Part shown: piece after piece, positions 7,538 to 15,617 of the stretch
Layout of the letters: each line of letters opens with the position of its first letter
How positions within the stretch are numbered: position 1 is the stretch's first letter
NCBI GenBank assembly: GCA_003134655.1
Contig: PLBY01000037.1
Coordinates: 28,961 to 90,247, forward strand
Direction of reading: 5' to 3'
DNA: 61,287 nt
Source: Acidobacteriaceae bacterium
GTDB lineage: Bacteria; Acidobacteriota; Terriglobia; Terriglobales; Acidobacteriaceae
Translations under genes and position numbers: made by a program
The notes under the pieces: model-generated
What the model was told of the DNA's origin: nothing
The model's database searches: none
What the model saw: the letters and a program-made list of their open reading frames with translations, nothing else

Positions 7538-8254
7538 ATGCGAGTGCGAGTCCTCTTCTTCGGGATTTTGAAAGAGATCGTCGGGAAGCCGGCCGATGAG
7601 ATCGATCTGCCCGATGGGGCTTCGGTCCGCGATGTGCTCGCGCGCTATGAATCGCATCTCCCCCGCCTGAAGGAATCGCTGCCATCGCTCGCCCTGGCGG
7701 TGAACCAAGAATACGCGGGCCCCGATACCAAATTGAAGCCGGATGATGAAATCGCTCTGCTGCCGCCGGTGAGTGGCGGCGCGCCTGAGCCGGCGGGACG
7801 CCAGCGCTACGCAACGATCGTTCGCGAGGTCATCGACACGCAGCGAGTTGTGGATGCCCTCAAGCGCGGGGAAGACGGCGCCGCGCTGGTATTTGAGGGA
7901 GTGGTCCGCAACCAGACCCGTGGCCGCAAGACCCTGTATCTTGACTACGAAGTGTACGAAGAGATGGCGCTCCAGCAAATGAATTCGCTGGCTCACCAAG
8001 CGCTGCAACAGTTTCAGATTCGCGATGTGGCGATCGTCCACCGGCTGGGGCGGCTGGAAATCGGCGAGACCAGCGTGCTGATTGCGGTCGCCTCGGCGCA
8101 TCGGGCGCCCGCGTTTGACGCCTGCCGGTGGCTTATCGACACGCTCAAACGCACCGTGCCCATCTGGAAGAAGGAGCACTTCGAAGATGGCGCGGTCTGG
8201 GCCGATGGAGAGCCGTTCCCGGCGGAAATTCCACGGGCAAATTCCGGAACCTGA
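7538..8254 (+). CDS. Molybdopterin synthase, MoaD-MoaE fusion
   Basis: 238 residues made of two complete subunits. Residues 1-81 are MoaD (ubiquitin-like fold, ending LLPPVSGG) and residues from about 88 are MoaE (AALVFEGVVRNQTRGR, LDYEVYEEMA, VAIVHRLGRLEIGETSV, HRAPAFDACRW, PIWKKE). Together they convert cyclic pyranopterin monophosphate to molybdopterin. The MoaD Gly80-Gly81 that must be thiocarboxylated is internal here, so proteolytic release after Gly81 is expected, as reported for MoaX of Mycobacterium tuberculosis. No other moa/mob genes are adjacent. The start has no Shine-Dalgarno. Confidence 0.93.
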   Translation: MRVRVLFFGILKEIVGKPADEIDLPDGASVRDVLARYESHLPRLKESLPSLALAVNQEYAGPDTKLKPDDEIALLPPVSGGAPEPAGRQRYATIVREVIDTQRVVDALKRGEDGAALVFEGVVRNQTRGRKTLYLDYEVYEEMALQQMNSLAHQALQQFQIRDVAIVHRLGRLEIGETSVLIAVASAHRAPAFDACRWLIDTLKRTVPIWKKEHFEDGAVWADGEPFPAEIPRANSGT

Positions 8255-8322
8255 GGCAGCCCCGCGTCGGAAGCCGCATCTAACTGAGCGGCCGGGACCG
8301 GCGTCGCGCGCTCTGGCAAAGC

Positions 8323-8328
8323 TATAAT
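8323..8328 (+). promoter_or_regulatory. Consensus -10 element just before the VWA gene
   Basis: A perfect TATAAT ends 11 bases before the ATG at 8340. This predicts an mRNA leader of about 4-6 bases. No Shine-Dalgarno is visible. Confidence 0.45.
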
Positions 8329-8339
8329 TCGACTACTCG

Positions 8340-9338
8340 ATGAGAAAATCCGCCAAGAGTCTGCTCCTGATAGGCGTGCTCGTTGTCCCCGGCGGCCTAT
8401 GGGCGCAGCAGGCGCCGGTCCAGCAGAATCAGCCCCAACAGAATCAGCCCCAACAGAAATCCACGAACCAGGAACGCCAGTCCGAGCCGACCACTACGCT
8501 CCGTGTCGACGTCAACCTGGTCAACGTGTTCGTGACCGTGACCGACGAGCACGGCGCTCCCATCGGAGGGCTGACGAAAGAGAATTTCATTCTTAAAGAG
8601 GACGATCGTGAGCAGAAGATTGCTGTGTTCGACAAAGAGTCCGCGCTGCCCATTTCGATCGCACTGGCCATCGACACCAGCCTGAGCACGCGTCACGATC
8701 TGCCGCTCGAACTGGCCTCGGCCAAGCGCTTTGCACACGCCATCCTGCGCCCCATCGACGCCATGTCGGTATACAGTTTTAGCGAAGTGGTGCGCGAAGC
8801 CACTCAGGGATATACAGCCGATCTCAAGCGCATCGACCAAGGCATCGACCACGTCCGACTGGGCGCATCCACGGCAGTTTATGACGCCGTTTACGTCGCC
8901 TCGCGCGCTCTGGACCAGCGCAAGGGACGCAAAGTTCTCGTCCTGATCACCGATGGCGAAGACGTGGACAGTAAGGTTGAGTACAAGGAAGCGTTGCGCG
9001 CCGCGCAGGAAGCTGAGGCGCTCATCTATTCAATCATTATCGTTCCGATCGAGAACAGTGCGGGGCGCGAAATTGGGGGAGAGCATGCCCTGATCCAGCT
9101 CTCGGACGATACTGGCGGCAAGTACTACTACGCGACCTCTACGGCTCAGCTCGATGAGGCCTTCCGCAAGATCAGCGACGAACTGCGCACGCAGTATCTG
9201 CTGGCATACTATCCGTCGCAACGCACGTCGTTCTCGGAGTTCCGCCGCATCGACGTCAAAGTAGCGGGAGTGCCCGATGCCGCAGCTTATCGAGTCCGGC
9301 ACCGCGCCGGATACTACTCAGTGAGATCGGCATTTTGA
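8340..9338 (+). CDS. Secreted VWA-domain protein of acidobacterial type
   Basis: 332 residues. A signal peptide (KSLLLIGVLVVPGGLWAQQ) is followed by a Gln/Asn/Pro-rich linker encoded by a 15-base tandem repeat (8422-8455). A short beta domain follows (VNVFVTVTDEHGAPIGGLTKENF), then a von Willebrand factor A domain with a MIDAS-like DTSLS at about residues 112-116 and a downstream LVLITDGEDVDS strand. This combination is characteristic of a protein family abundant in Acidobacteriota; its role is unknown, probably binding of an extracellular or periplasmic protein. It starts with a consensus -10 and almost no leader. Confidence 0.85.
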   Translation: MRKSAKSLLLIGVLVVPGGLWAQQAPVQQNQPQQNQPQQKSTNQERQSEPTTTLRVDVNLVNVFVTVTDEHGAPIGGLTKENFILKEDDREQKIAVFDKESALPISIALAIDTSLSTRHDLPLELASAKRFAHAILRPIDAMSVYSFSEVVREATQGYTADLKRIDQGIDHVRLGASTAVYDAVYVASRALDQRKGRKVLVLITDGEDVDSKVEYKEALRAAQEAEALIYSIIIVPIENSAGREIGGEHALIQLSDDTGGKYYYATSTAQLDEAFRKISDELRTQYLLAYYPSQRTSFSEFRRIDVKVAGVPDAAAYRVRHRAGYYSVRSAF

Positions 9339-9832
9339 CAGGAGACGGTCCCCCGGCTGACCCTCCTCTTCCCGCTACATAAGATCCCAGACTTGCTCGC
9401 GCGAACAGTTGCATACGTCTGTTTGTAAGTATATGTAAACGCCGGAGTAAGTGCGGCTCTATCCCGTTTCACAGAACAGGGATACACTATTTGGAATTTA
9501 CCGGCGTGTCTAGACCTGTTTTCCGCAGATGCCTAGACCGGCGGAAGCAGTGCAAGTGATTGAAATGCATAACCATGGGTTGCGGGCTGAGTATTTACCG
9601 GCGCTGGCCGGAAAATTGCACTAGCACGAGACAAAGTCAAATTGGGTTCGTGGGGGACGTCGCAATTCAGTCTCGATTTGTTAAGCTGCAGGTTCTTGAC
9701 GCTCAGCTTGCATCTCGTTCCCGCCAAAAAGTTAAGGACAGATTTCTGTTGCAAGCGATCTCGGACACAGTGGCTGTGCAGGCACGATACACGACGAAGA
9801 TTCTGCGAACTCTCCGAAAAGGATGGTGGACG
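9339..9832. other. Long intergenic region before TonB receptor 1
   Basis: 494 bases without a convincing gene, although one frame is open here and continues into the receptor. The only structure seen is an imperfect dyad at 9421-9440 (GTTTGTAAGT ATATGTAAAC). It may hold the promoter and a long untranslated leader of the receptor gene. Confidence 0.4.
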
Positions 9833-12800
9833 ATGATGAACCTCAATACCTCCCAGCGGTTGGCTACTCGAGTAGGTTTCTGGCTGGTCCTGCTGACCAC
9901 GCTTGCGCTGTTGTCATCTGCTGCGTTTGCCCAGACCACGGTTTCGACTGGCAGCGTCGTGGGAACCGTGACCGACGCCACGGGCGCAGTTGTCGCCGGC
10001 GCCAAGGTGACGATTGTCGGCTCTACTGGGCAGACGATCAAAACCACCACCAGCGGCCAGGGAGGCTATTCCTCCGGTTCTCTCGTCCCGGGCGCATATA
10101 GCGTGCGTATCGAAGCCAAGGGCTTCAAAACCGCGCAATTGACATTGGACGTGAAGGTCGAGACCAGTTCGAATGGCAGCGTGAAACTGGAGATCGGTCA
10201 GGAGAGCACCGTCGTTGACGTGCAGGCCACCGAAGTTCAGGTGAACACAGAGCAGGCGATCGTCCAGGGCGTCTTGAATTCTACCCAGATCGAGAACCTG
10301 CCGGTCAACGGACGAAACTTCCTCGATCTCGCCCAGCTGGAGCCGGGCGTGCAGATCCAGGACGGCGCGAATTTCGATCCGACCAAAGTCGGATACTCGT
10401 CCATTTCATTCGGCGGACGTTTTGGCCGTACGGCCCGCATCGAGGTGGACGGCGTCGACATCAGCGACGAGACCGTCGGGACCACAACCTTGGATGTGCC
10501 CGCCAGCTCCATCCAGGAATTCTCAGTCTCGCAGTCGAACTTGGATCTTTCCAATGAACTGACTTCGTCCGGCGCGATCAACGTGACGACGAAGGCCGGT
10601 ACGAACTCGTACCACGGGGAGGCTTTTGGCATTTTCCGCGACCACGCGATTGGCGGAGCCAGCCTGCCGCATGCGACCAGCTTGCCATCGCCGTATTACC
10701 AGCGCAACCAAGAGGGCGGCAGCTTCGGCGGGCCGCTTATGAAGGATAAGCTGTTCTTCTTTGCGGATGGCGAACGCACCCTGCAGCACCTGGGCGCGCC
10801 AGTACTCGAGGCCGCTCCATACGACGGCTATTCAGGTTTCTTTCCAGCGCCCTTCACGGATCAGGAACTTACTGCGCGCGTGGATTATCAGTTGACGAAG
10901 ACGGCTCGTTTGTTCAGCCGGTTCAATTACAACAAGAACTCCACCGATGCCACCTTCTTCCCTGACAGCTTCCAGGTGTACAACAACCGCAACATTACGC
11001 GGAACACTGTAATCGGTGCCGACTTTAACACCGGAAGCTTTACCCATACCATTCGCTTCTCCTTCCTGAAATTCCAGAACCAACTTGTGGATGGAACCAG
11101 GGGAACGAGTGTTCCTTTCGCCGACTATCCAGTCAGTATTAACAACGGGAGCTTCACAGTGGGCCCGAATCTTCTGGCGCCCCAGAGCACTCCTCAGTCG
11201 GATCACCAGTTGAAGTATGACGGCAGCAAGGCCTGGGGCAGGCACATCATCCGCTTCGGCGCCAGCTGGAATCACATTCAGGGCGGCGGGTACGCAGGCT
11301 TCTTCGGAACCACGGCTAACGTGTATGGCAGTGGGACGATAGCCGCAGGCTGCACGAACGGGAACCCACTGGGTTGCCCGGTCGGGCCTGACGGGACGGT
11401 GAACTCTAATCCGACGAACGAAGAGATGTTTGAGGCCATCGTTGGCAACGGCCAAGGCTTCTCAACCGAGAAACCGGCGTTAGGTTTCCCGGCTGGTGGG
11501 TTGGGGCCGGACAATCGCATCGGGTTCTACATCGGTGATTCCTGGAAGATTCTTCCCAACCTGACGATCTCACCCGGACTGCGGTATGTGCGTGACACCG
11601 GCCGGACGGACAGCGATCTGCCAGCAATTCCGGAATTGAATGCTGCTTTCCCCGGATACGGTAATCGGGTGAACAATCCCAACAAAAACTTCGCTCCGCA
11701 GTTGGGAATCGCTTGGGACCCCGGCAAGAACGGCAAGACGGTCATTCGCGCTGGCGCTGGACTCTTCTACGAGAACGTGATTTATAACAACGTGCTCTTT
11801 GATCGTCCGTTGCGTCTGCGGCAGGGCGCCTTCTTGTACTACACCGCAGCGTGCTTCCAAGGTGGAAATGTTCCCGTGCTCCTCCCTGGTGGATCGCAAC
11901 TGCCGTTCCCGACGAACACCTGCGGGAACGACGCGACCGGCGCGATGTTGCCGATTTGGGACGTGGCCAATAACATTGCCACAGTCGAGAACAATCTGAA
12001 GGCGTCTTATCCCTTTGATCCAACCGCACCGAACGGAGGATTCATCGGTAATCTTCTGGCCGCGGGAGGGAACGAAGGAGCGAATATGTTCGCGCCCAAT
12101 TACATTTCTCCGCGTTCGCTCCAGATGAACGTCGGATTTCAGCACGAGATCCGTCACGGAATGGTCTTTACGGCCGATTTTCTGCGTAACGTAGAAACAC
12201 ACGCGCTGTTAGGGCAAGACCTCAACAGGGTGGGCACTTCGAACAACTTCGACGCTGCGGGAGCGACGGCAGCCGTGGCCGGAGCGGCTAACGCTTATAC
12301 TGATCAGGGTGCAACCCCCTGCGCTGGCCTGTCAGGTGCAGCCGCCGTTAACTGCATGATTGGCGATGCGACTGGGGTAAACAACCATCCGACGATTGGT
12401 GCAGTTACAGCCGCTCTTCTCGGTAACGGTCTGGGTACACCGACCGACGTAAACGGCGTGGCTTGCAACTTGCCGACGGGCGCAGGTGGTTTAGGCCACC
12501 CTTGTGCGTTCGGCGGTATCAACCAGAATTACGGTGCCATGTCGATGCTGTCCCCCATCAGCCGTTCGGTCTACAACGGACTGCAGATGAAGCTCGTGGA
12601 CAACGTTGCCAATCCGATGCGAGGCGTGAAGACTGCGAACTTCCAGATCTCGTATGCCTTGTCGAAGTTCGTCAATCCCTTGGCGTATCAGGGTGCTTCG
12701 GCTCCATCCAATGCTGTCAGCGCTAACGATCAGGATTTCGTGCTCCAGGCTGCGGACAACAATAATCCGCTCAGGTTCATGGGGCCGTCGCTGCTCGACC

Positions 12801-13480
12801 GCAGGCACCAGCTATCCTTTGGCGGCAATTTCGACGTGCCGTTTGGCTTCCGGTTGGGAGTTATCGGTCACTTCTATAGCCCGCTGTCCAGCCCAACGAT
12901 TGTTGGCGATACGCAAAGCGGAGGGCAGATCTTCCAGACCGACTTTACCGGCGGCGGCGAGGCCAGCGAACCCATGCCGGGGACGACGAATGGCTCGTTC
13001 CAGCGAGACTTCGGAGTCAGCGGCTTGAACTCTAGAATCAGCACCTACAACGCAACCGTGGCCGGTCAGCCTACCCCGGCGGGCCAGCAACTCGTTGGAA
13101 CCGGCATGTTCACCGCGAACACGCTGAGCCAACTCGGATTGGTTGCGCCGCAGCTGCCAACGGCTCCCACGAATCAGCTAACATTCCCATGGGTGAAAGC
13201 ATTCGACTTCAAATTGGACTGGGTCCACACCTTCCACGACCACATCACGATTACGCCGAGTGTGGGCTTCTACAATCTCTTTAACTTCTCCAACTTCAAC
13301 CTGCCTCCTGGCGCTATGACTGGGTGGCTCAACGCGGGAGCAAATTCGATCAACAGCACACCTAAGGCGCTGGTTGGGACCAGCTTCCCGAGCGATAGCT
13401 TCCGCGTGGGCGCTGGGACCGGCGTATTCGGTTTGGGATCACCACGCACGATGGAATTTGGCCTGAAGGTTACCTTCTAG
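9833..13480 (+). CDS. TonB-dependent receptor with carboxypeptidase-regulatory-like domain (1)
   Basis: 1215 residues from the ATG at 9833 (or 9836), chosen because a signal peptide starts there (FWLVLLTTLALLSSAAFAQ) with AAGGATGG upstream; the frame is open for 270 more bases but that stretch looks non-coding. The mature N-terminus is a CarboxypepD_reg-like beta sandwich (GSVVGTVTDATGAVVAGAKV), then a plug domain (IENLPVNGRNFLDLAQLEPG) and a large outer-membrane barrel with GGSFGGPLMKDKLFFFADGE. This is the Oar-like receptor type very common in Acidobacteriota. Substrate unknown; polysaccharide or peptide uptake is typical. A strong terminator follows. Confidence 0.92.
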   Translation: MMNLNTSQRLATRVGFWLVLLTTLALLSSAAFAQTTVSTGSVVGTVTDATGAVVAGAKVTIVGSTGQTIKTTTSGQGGYSSGSLVPGAYSVRIEAKGFKTAQLTLDVKVETSSNGSVKLEIGQESTVVDVQATEVQVNTEQAIVQGVLNSTQIENLPVNGRNFLDLAQLEPGVQIQDGANFDPTKVGYSSISFGGRFGRTARIEVDGVDISDETVGTTTLDVPASSIQEFSVSQSNLDLSNELTSSGAINVTTKAGTNSYHGEAFGIFRDHAIGGASLPHATSLPSPYYQRNQEGGSFGGPLMKDKLFFFADGERTLQHLGAPVLEAAPYDGYSGFFPAPFTDQELTARVDYQLTKTARLFSRFNYNKNSTDATFFPDSFQVYNNRNITRNTVIGADFNTGSFTHTIRFSFLKFQNQLVDGTRGTSVPFADYPVSINNGSFTVGPNLLAPQSTPQSDHQLKYDGSKAWGRHIIRFGASWNHIQGGGYAGFFGTTANVYGSGTIAAGCTNGNPLGCPVGPDGTVNSNPTNEEMFEAIVGNGQGFSTEKPALGFPAGGLGPDNRIGFYIGDSWKILPNLTISPGLRYVRDTGRTDSDLPAIPELNAAFPGYGNRVNNPNKNFAPQLGIAWDPGKNGKTVIRAGAGLFYENVIYNNVLFDRPLRLRQGAFLYYTAACFQGGNVPVLLPGGSQLPFPTNTCGNDATGAMLPIWDVANNIATVENNLKASYPFDPTAPNGGFIGNLLAAGGNEGANMFAPNYISPRSLQMNVGFQHEIRHGMVFTADFLRNVETHALLGQDLNRVGTSNNFDAAGATAAVAGAANAYTDQGATPCAGLSGAAAVNCMIGDATGVNNHPTIGAVTAALLGNGLGTPTDVNGVACNLPTGAGGLGHPCAFGGINQNYGAMSMLSPISRSVYNGLQMKLVDNVANPMRGVKTANFQISYALSKFVNPLAYQGASAPSNAVSANDQDFVLQAADNNNPLRFMGPSLLDRRHQLSFGGNFDVPFGFRLGVIGHFYSPLSSPTIVGDTQSGGQIFQTDFTGGGEASEPMPGTTNGSFQRDFGVSGLNSRISTYNATVAGQPTPAGQQLVGTGMFTANTLSQLGLVAPQLPTAPTNQLTFPWVKAFDFKLDWVHTFHDHITITPSVGFYNLFNFSNFNLPPGAMTGWLNAGANSINSTPKALVGTSFPSDSFRVGAGTGVFGLGSPRTMEFGLKVTF

Positions 13481-13501
13481 CCAGATCGAATCTTCTTTTA
13501 C

Positions 13502-13536
13502 AGCCACCAGTCCGAGCGGACTGGTGGCTTTTTTTT
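13502..13536 (+). terminator. Rho-independent terminator of TonB receptor 1
   Basis: AGCCACCAGTCCG (13502-13514) pairs with CGGACTGGTGGCT (13517-13529), with the innermost pairs open for the loop, followed by eight T residues. It starts 22 bases after the receptor stop codon. Confidence 0.92.
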
Positions 13537-13543
13537 GCGTGTC

Positions 13544-13888
13544 CTAGCGTTCCAGTTCGCTGCGCAGGCGTTTGGAAAGTTTCTCGATCTGTTTGAGCTT
13601 CTCGAGAACGTCCTTGGGGAGCATTCCTTTCTGAATGCTGGCGATGTCTGGCGGGATAGTTTGGGCAAGCCTAGCCAGTTCATCGGCCTCGTGGCTGACC
13701 TTCGCTAGATCAATTCGAGTGCGAGCATTGTCTGGCGGCGGGAGGTTCCTCTCCGTCTGTGTCTCGGCCTGATCGGCCTGGCGGATTCCCGGCCGGATCG
13801 GGGCCGACTGCGCTGGTGCCGCAGCGGACGCCGCGACGAGAAACAGCACGATCACAACAGGCTGCAGTTGCACAGCGGACCTCCTCAT
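13544..13888 (-). CDS. Small secreted protein, tandem paralogue A
   Basis: 114 residues. A signal peptide (LQPVVIVLFLVAASAAAPAQ) precedes a charged helical domain: RIDLAKVSHEADELARLAQT, IPPDIASIQKGMLPKDVLEK and LKQIEKLSKRLRSELER. The C-terminal 65 residues are clearly similar to the next gene upstream (13917-14240), so the two arose by tandem duplication. The repeated KGMLPKDV and LKQIEKLSKRLR segments suggest a short coiled coil. Function unknown. It is convergent with TonB receptor 1. Confidence 0.72.
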   Translation of the reverse strand: MRRSAVQLQPVVIVLFLVAASAAAPAQSAPIRPGIRQADQAETQTERNLPPPDNARTRIDLAKVSHEADELARLAQTIPPDIASIQKGMLPKDVLEKLKQIEKLSKRLRSELER

Positions 13889-13916
13889 TCCCCCAGCGGA
13901 TCACCCATTCCAAGGC

Positions 13917-14240
13917 CTACGGGTTCAGTTCCGTCCGGAGGCGCTTCGACAGCTTTTCGATCTGCTTCAACTTGTCGATCACGTCTTTGGGCAGCATGCC
14001 TTTGCGGACGCTGGCGACGTCGGTCGGAATGGTTTGCGCGGTGCGGGCCAGGTCGTCTGCGTCGCGTTGCAGTTGGATGAGATCGAGGCGCCGCGACGGA
14101 GTGTCCGCTGACTTGTCGATAGGCTTGGGATCGAGAGCCTCCGGGGGCGTCGGAAAATGATGTGTGGTAGTTTGTGGAATCGCCAGCGTTACCGACAGCG
14201 CGAGCAATACAGGAAGTGAGAGCAGAACAGATTTCTTCAC
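13917..14240 (-). CDS. Small secreted protein, tandem paralogue B
   Basis: 107 residues from a GTG at 14240. The start is chosen because GGAGGA lies 8-9 bases upstream and a signal peptide begins immediately (MKKSVLLSLPVLLALSVTLA). The C-terminal helical part (LDLIQLQRDADDLARTAQT, IPTDVASVRKGMLPKDVIDK, LKQIEKLSKRLRTELNP) matches paralogue A nearly residue for residue, while the linkers differ. The 28-base gap between the two suggests a two-gene operon. Function unknown. The reverse frame remains open far upstream of this start, but that part is antisense to the Hfq and phosphatase genes. Confidence 0.72.
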   Translation of the reverse strand: MKKSVLLSLPVLLALSVTLAIPQTTTHHFPTPPEALDPKPIDKSADTPSRRLDLIQLQRDADDLARTAQTIPTDVASVRKGMLPKDVIDKLKQIEKLSKRLRTELNP

Positions 14241-14339
14241 GGTGCGGATCCTCCGGAAGAGCAAAGATTTCAGGCATTGTACTCCCGATTTGCGCGCGGA
14301 TCCCGTCTCTTCGTAGGCCGTTGGGCCCGGCGTTTTGTG

Positions 14340-14345
14340 TACAAT
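14340..14345 (+). promoter_or_regulatory. Possible -10 element for a leaderless hfq-like mRNA
   Basis: TACAAT followed by exactly six bases and then the ATG at 14352, without a Shine-Dalgarno. This is the same arrangement as at 2809 and 1874. Confidence 0.4.
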
Positions 14346-14351
14346 GCCTGC

Positions 14352-14627
14352 ATGCCTTTCCGCGCTCCACAAGGGAATCCCAACGCCGTCAAGCGCAGCC
14401 GGACGCCTCCTCCGGAAGATACCTTCGAAGAGGCCGCTTTCCTCAAGGCACTGGGCGAAAAGCAGAAGCCGGTCTCGGTTAAGCTCCTGGACGGCCAGAT
14501 CTTTCACGGATGGATCGAGTACTACGACAAGAACATGGTGCGGCTGACGCGCGAGGGCGCACCCAATCTGTTCATCTTCAAGCACGAGATCATGTACATC
14601 GCGGAAGAGGGCGGGAAACGCAAGTAG
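14352..14627 (+). CDS. hfq: Hfq-like LSm-domain RNA-binding protein
   Basis: 91 residues. After a basic, proline-rich N-terminal extension (residues 1-30) comes an LSm fold: FLKALGEKQKPVSVKLLDG (Sm1), IFHGWIEYYDKNMVRL, then FIFKHEIMYIAEE, which corresponds to the Sm2 motif usually written YKHAIST in Hfq. Hfq hexamers help small RNAs pair with mRNAs. The divergence from standard Hfq means the function is inferred from fold. The start lacks a Shine-Dalgarno and follows TACAAT by six bases. The phosphatase gene follows after 19 bases, probably in one operon. Confidence 0.8.
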   Translation: MPFRAPQGNPNAVKRSRTPPPEDTFEEAAFLKALGEKQKPVSVKLLDGQIFHGWIEYYDKNMVRLTREGAPNLFIFKHEIMYIAEEGGKRK

Positions 14628-14646
14628 GCCCGCACCCCGAATATAG

Positions 14647-15501
14647 ATGTCATCTTCCCCGCACAATTCCGAAAGCTTCCTCCCCACCATGTCGGCCATC
14701 GCTCGCGAGGCCGGCGCGCTCCTGCTGCAGTATTTCCAGCAGGGCCTGAAGATCGAGTACAAGGGCGACGCCGATCTGGTGACGGCGGCGGATCGTGCGT
14801 CCGAGGTGCTGATCCGCGAGCGCATCACACAGAAGTTTCCGTCACATGATGTGCTGGGCGAAGAGCAGGGCCTCAACGATCAGGGCAGCGACTACCGTTG
14901 GTACGTCGATCCGCTCGACGGAACTACCAATTTCGCGCACGGATATCCGGTGTTTTGCGTGTCGATGGGGCTGGAGCATCGAGTGCAGGGTCAGGGGCGC
15001 CGCATTGCCGGGGTGGTCTACGATCCGACTCGCGACGAATTGTTCACGGCCGAGCAGGGAAGAGGCTCGCATTTGAACGGCCAACCGATTCACGTGTCGA
15101 AGGCCGCGCACCTGAAAGAATGCCTGGTGGCGACGGGATTTCCCAGCCACAAGCGGCATAAGAATCCGAACATTCACTTCTACCACCAGATCACGCTGAG
15201 GACTCACGGAGTGCGGAGAGCGGGATCGGCGGCGCTCGATTTGTGCAATGTAGCCAGTGGACGCTTTGATGGCTTCTGGGAATTCAATCTCAATCCCTGG
15301 GACACGGCCGCCGGCGCGCTCATTGTGGAAGAAGCCGGGGGCAGGATCAGCCGCTTTGACGGATCTCCGTTCGAAATCGACAGCCGGGAGACACTCGCCT
15401 CCAATGGACTGGTGCACGACGCACTGTTGCACGAATTCAGCGAAATCTTTGCGGGACGCGGTCTGAGTCCGTTGCCTGAGCCAAGCGAATACAAGACATA
15501 G
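14647..15501 (+). CDS. suhB: Inositol monophosphatase family protein
   Basis: 284 residues. The metal-binding signature WYVDPLDGTTNFAHG (about 90-104) and the C-terminal NPWDTAAGALIVEEAGG are the two classic motifs of the family; GEEQG supplies a further metal ligand. It hydrolyses inositol phosphates or related sugar or nucleotide phosphates; SuhB in enterobacteria also acts on rRNA transcription, so the true role is open. It lies 19 bases after the Hfq-like gene. A start slightly further in (ATG at 14689) is also possible. Confidence 0.92.
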   Translation: MSSSPHNSESFLPTMSAIAREAGALLLQYFQQGLKIEYKGDADLVTAADRASEVLIRERITQKFPSHDVLGEEQGLNDQGSDYRWYVDPLDGTTNFAHGYPVFCVSMGLEHRVQGQGRRIAGVVYDPTRDELFTAEQGRGSHLNGQPIHVSKAAHLKECLVATGFPSHKRHKNPNIHFYHQITLRTHGVRRAGSAALDLCNVASGRFDGFWEFNLNPWDTAAGALIVEEAGGRISRFDGSPFEIDSRETLASNGLVHDALLHEFSEIFAGRGLSPLPEPSEYKT

Positions 15502-15617
15502 CTCGGACAGCCGGCAATGTGCCGGCGCTACGCTTGACCGGGTTACAATAAAGCAGTGGGGACGCCGGCCCGCTCCGCTCCGGGCGGTGGCCAATTCAAA
15601 AATACTTCAGGTCGACC

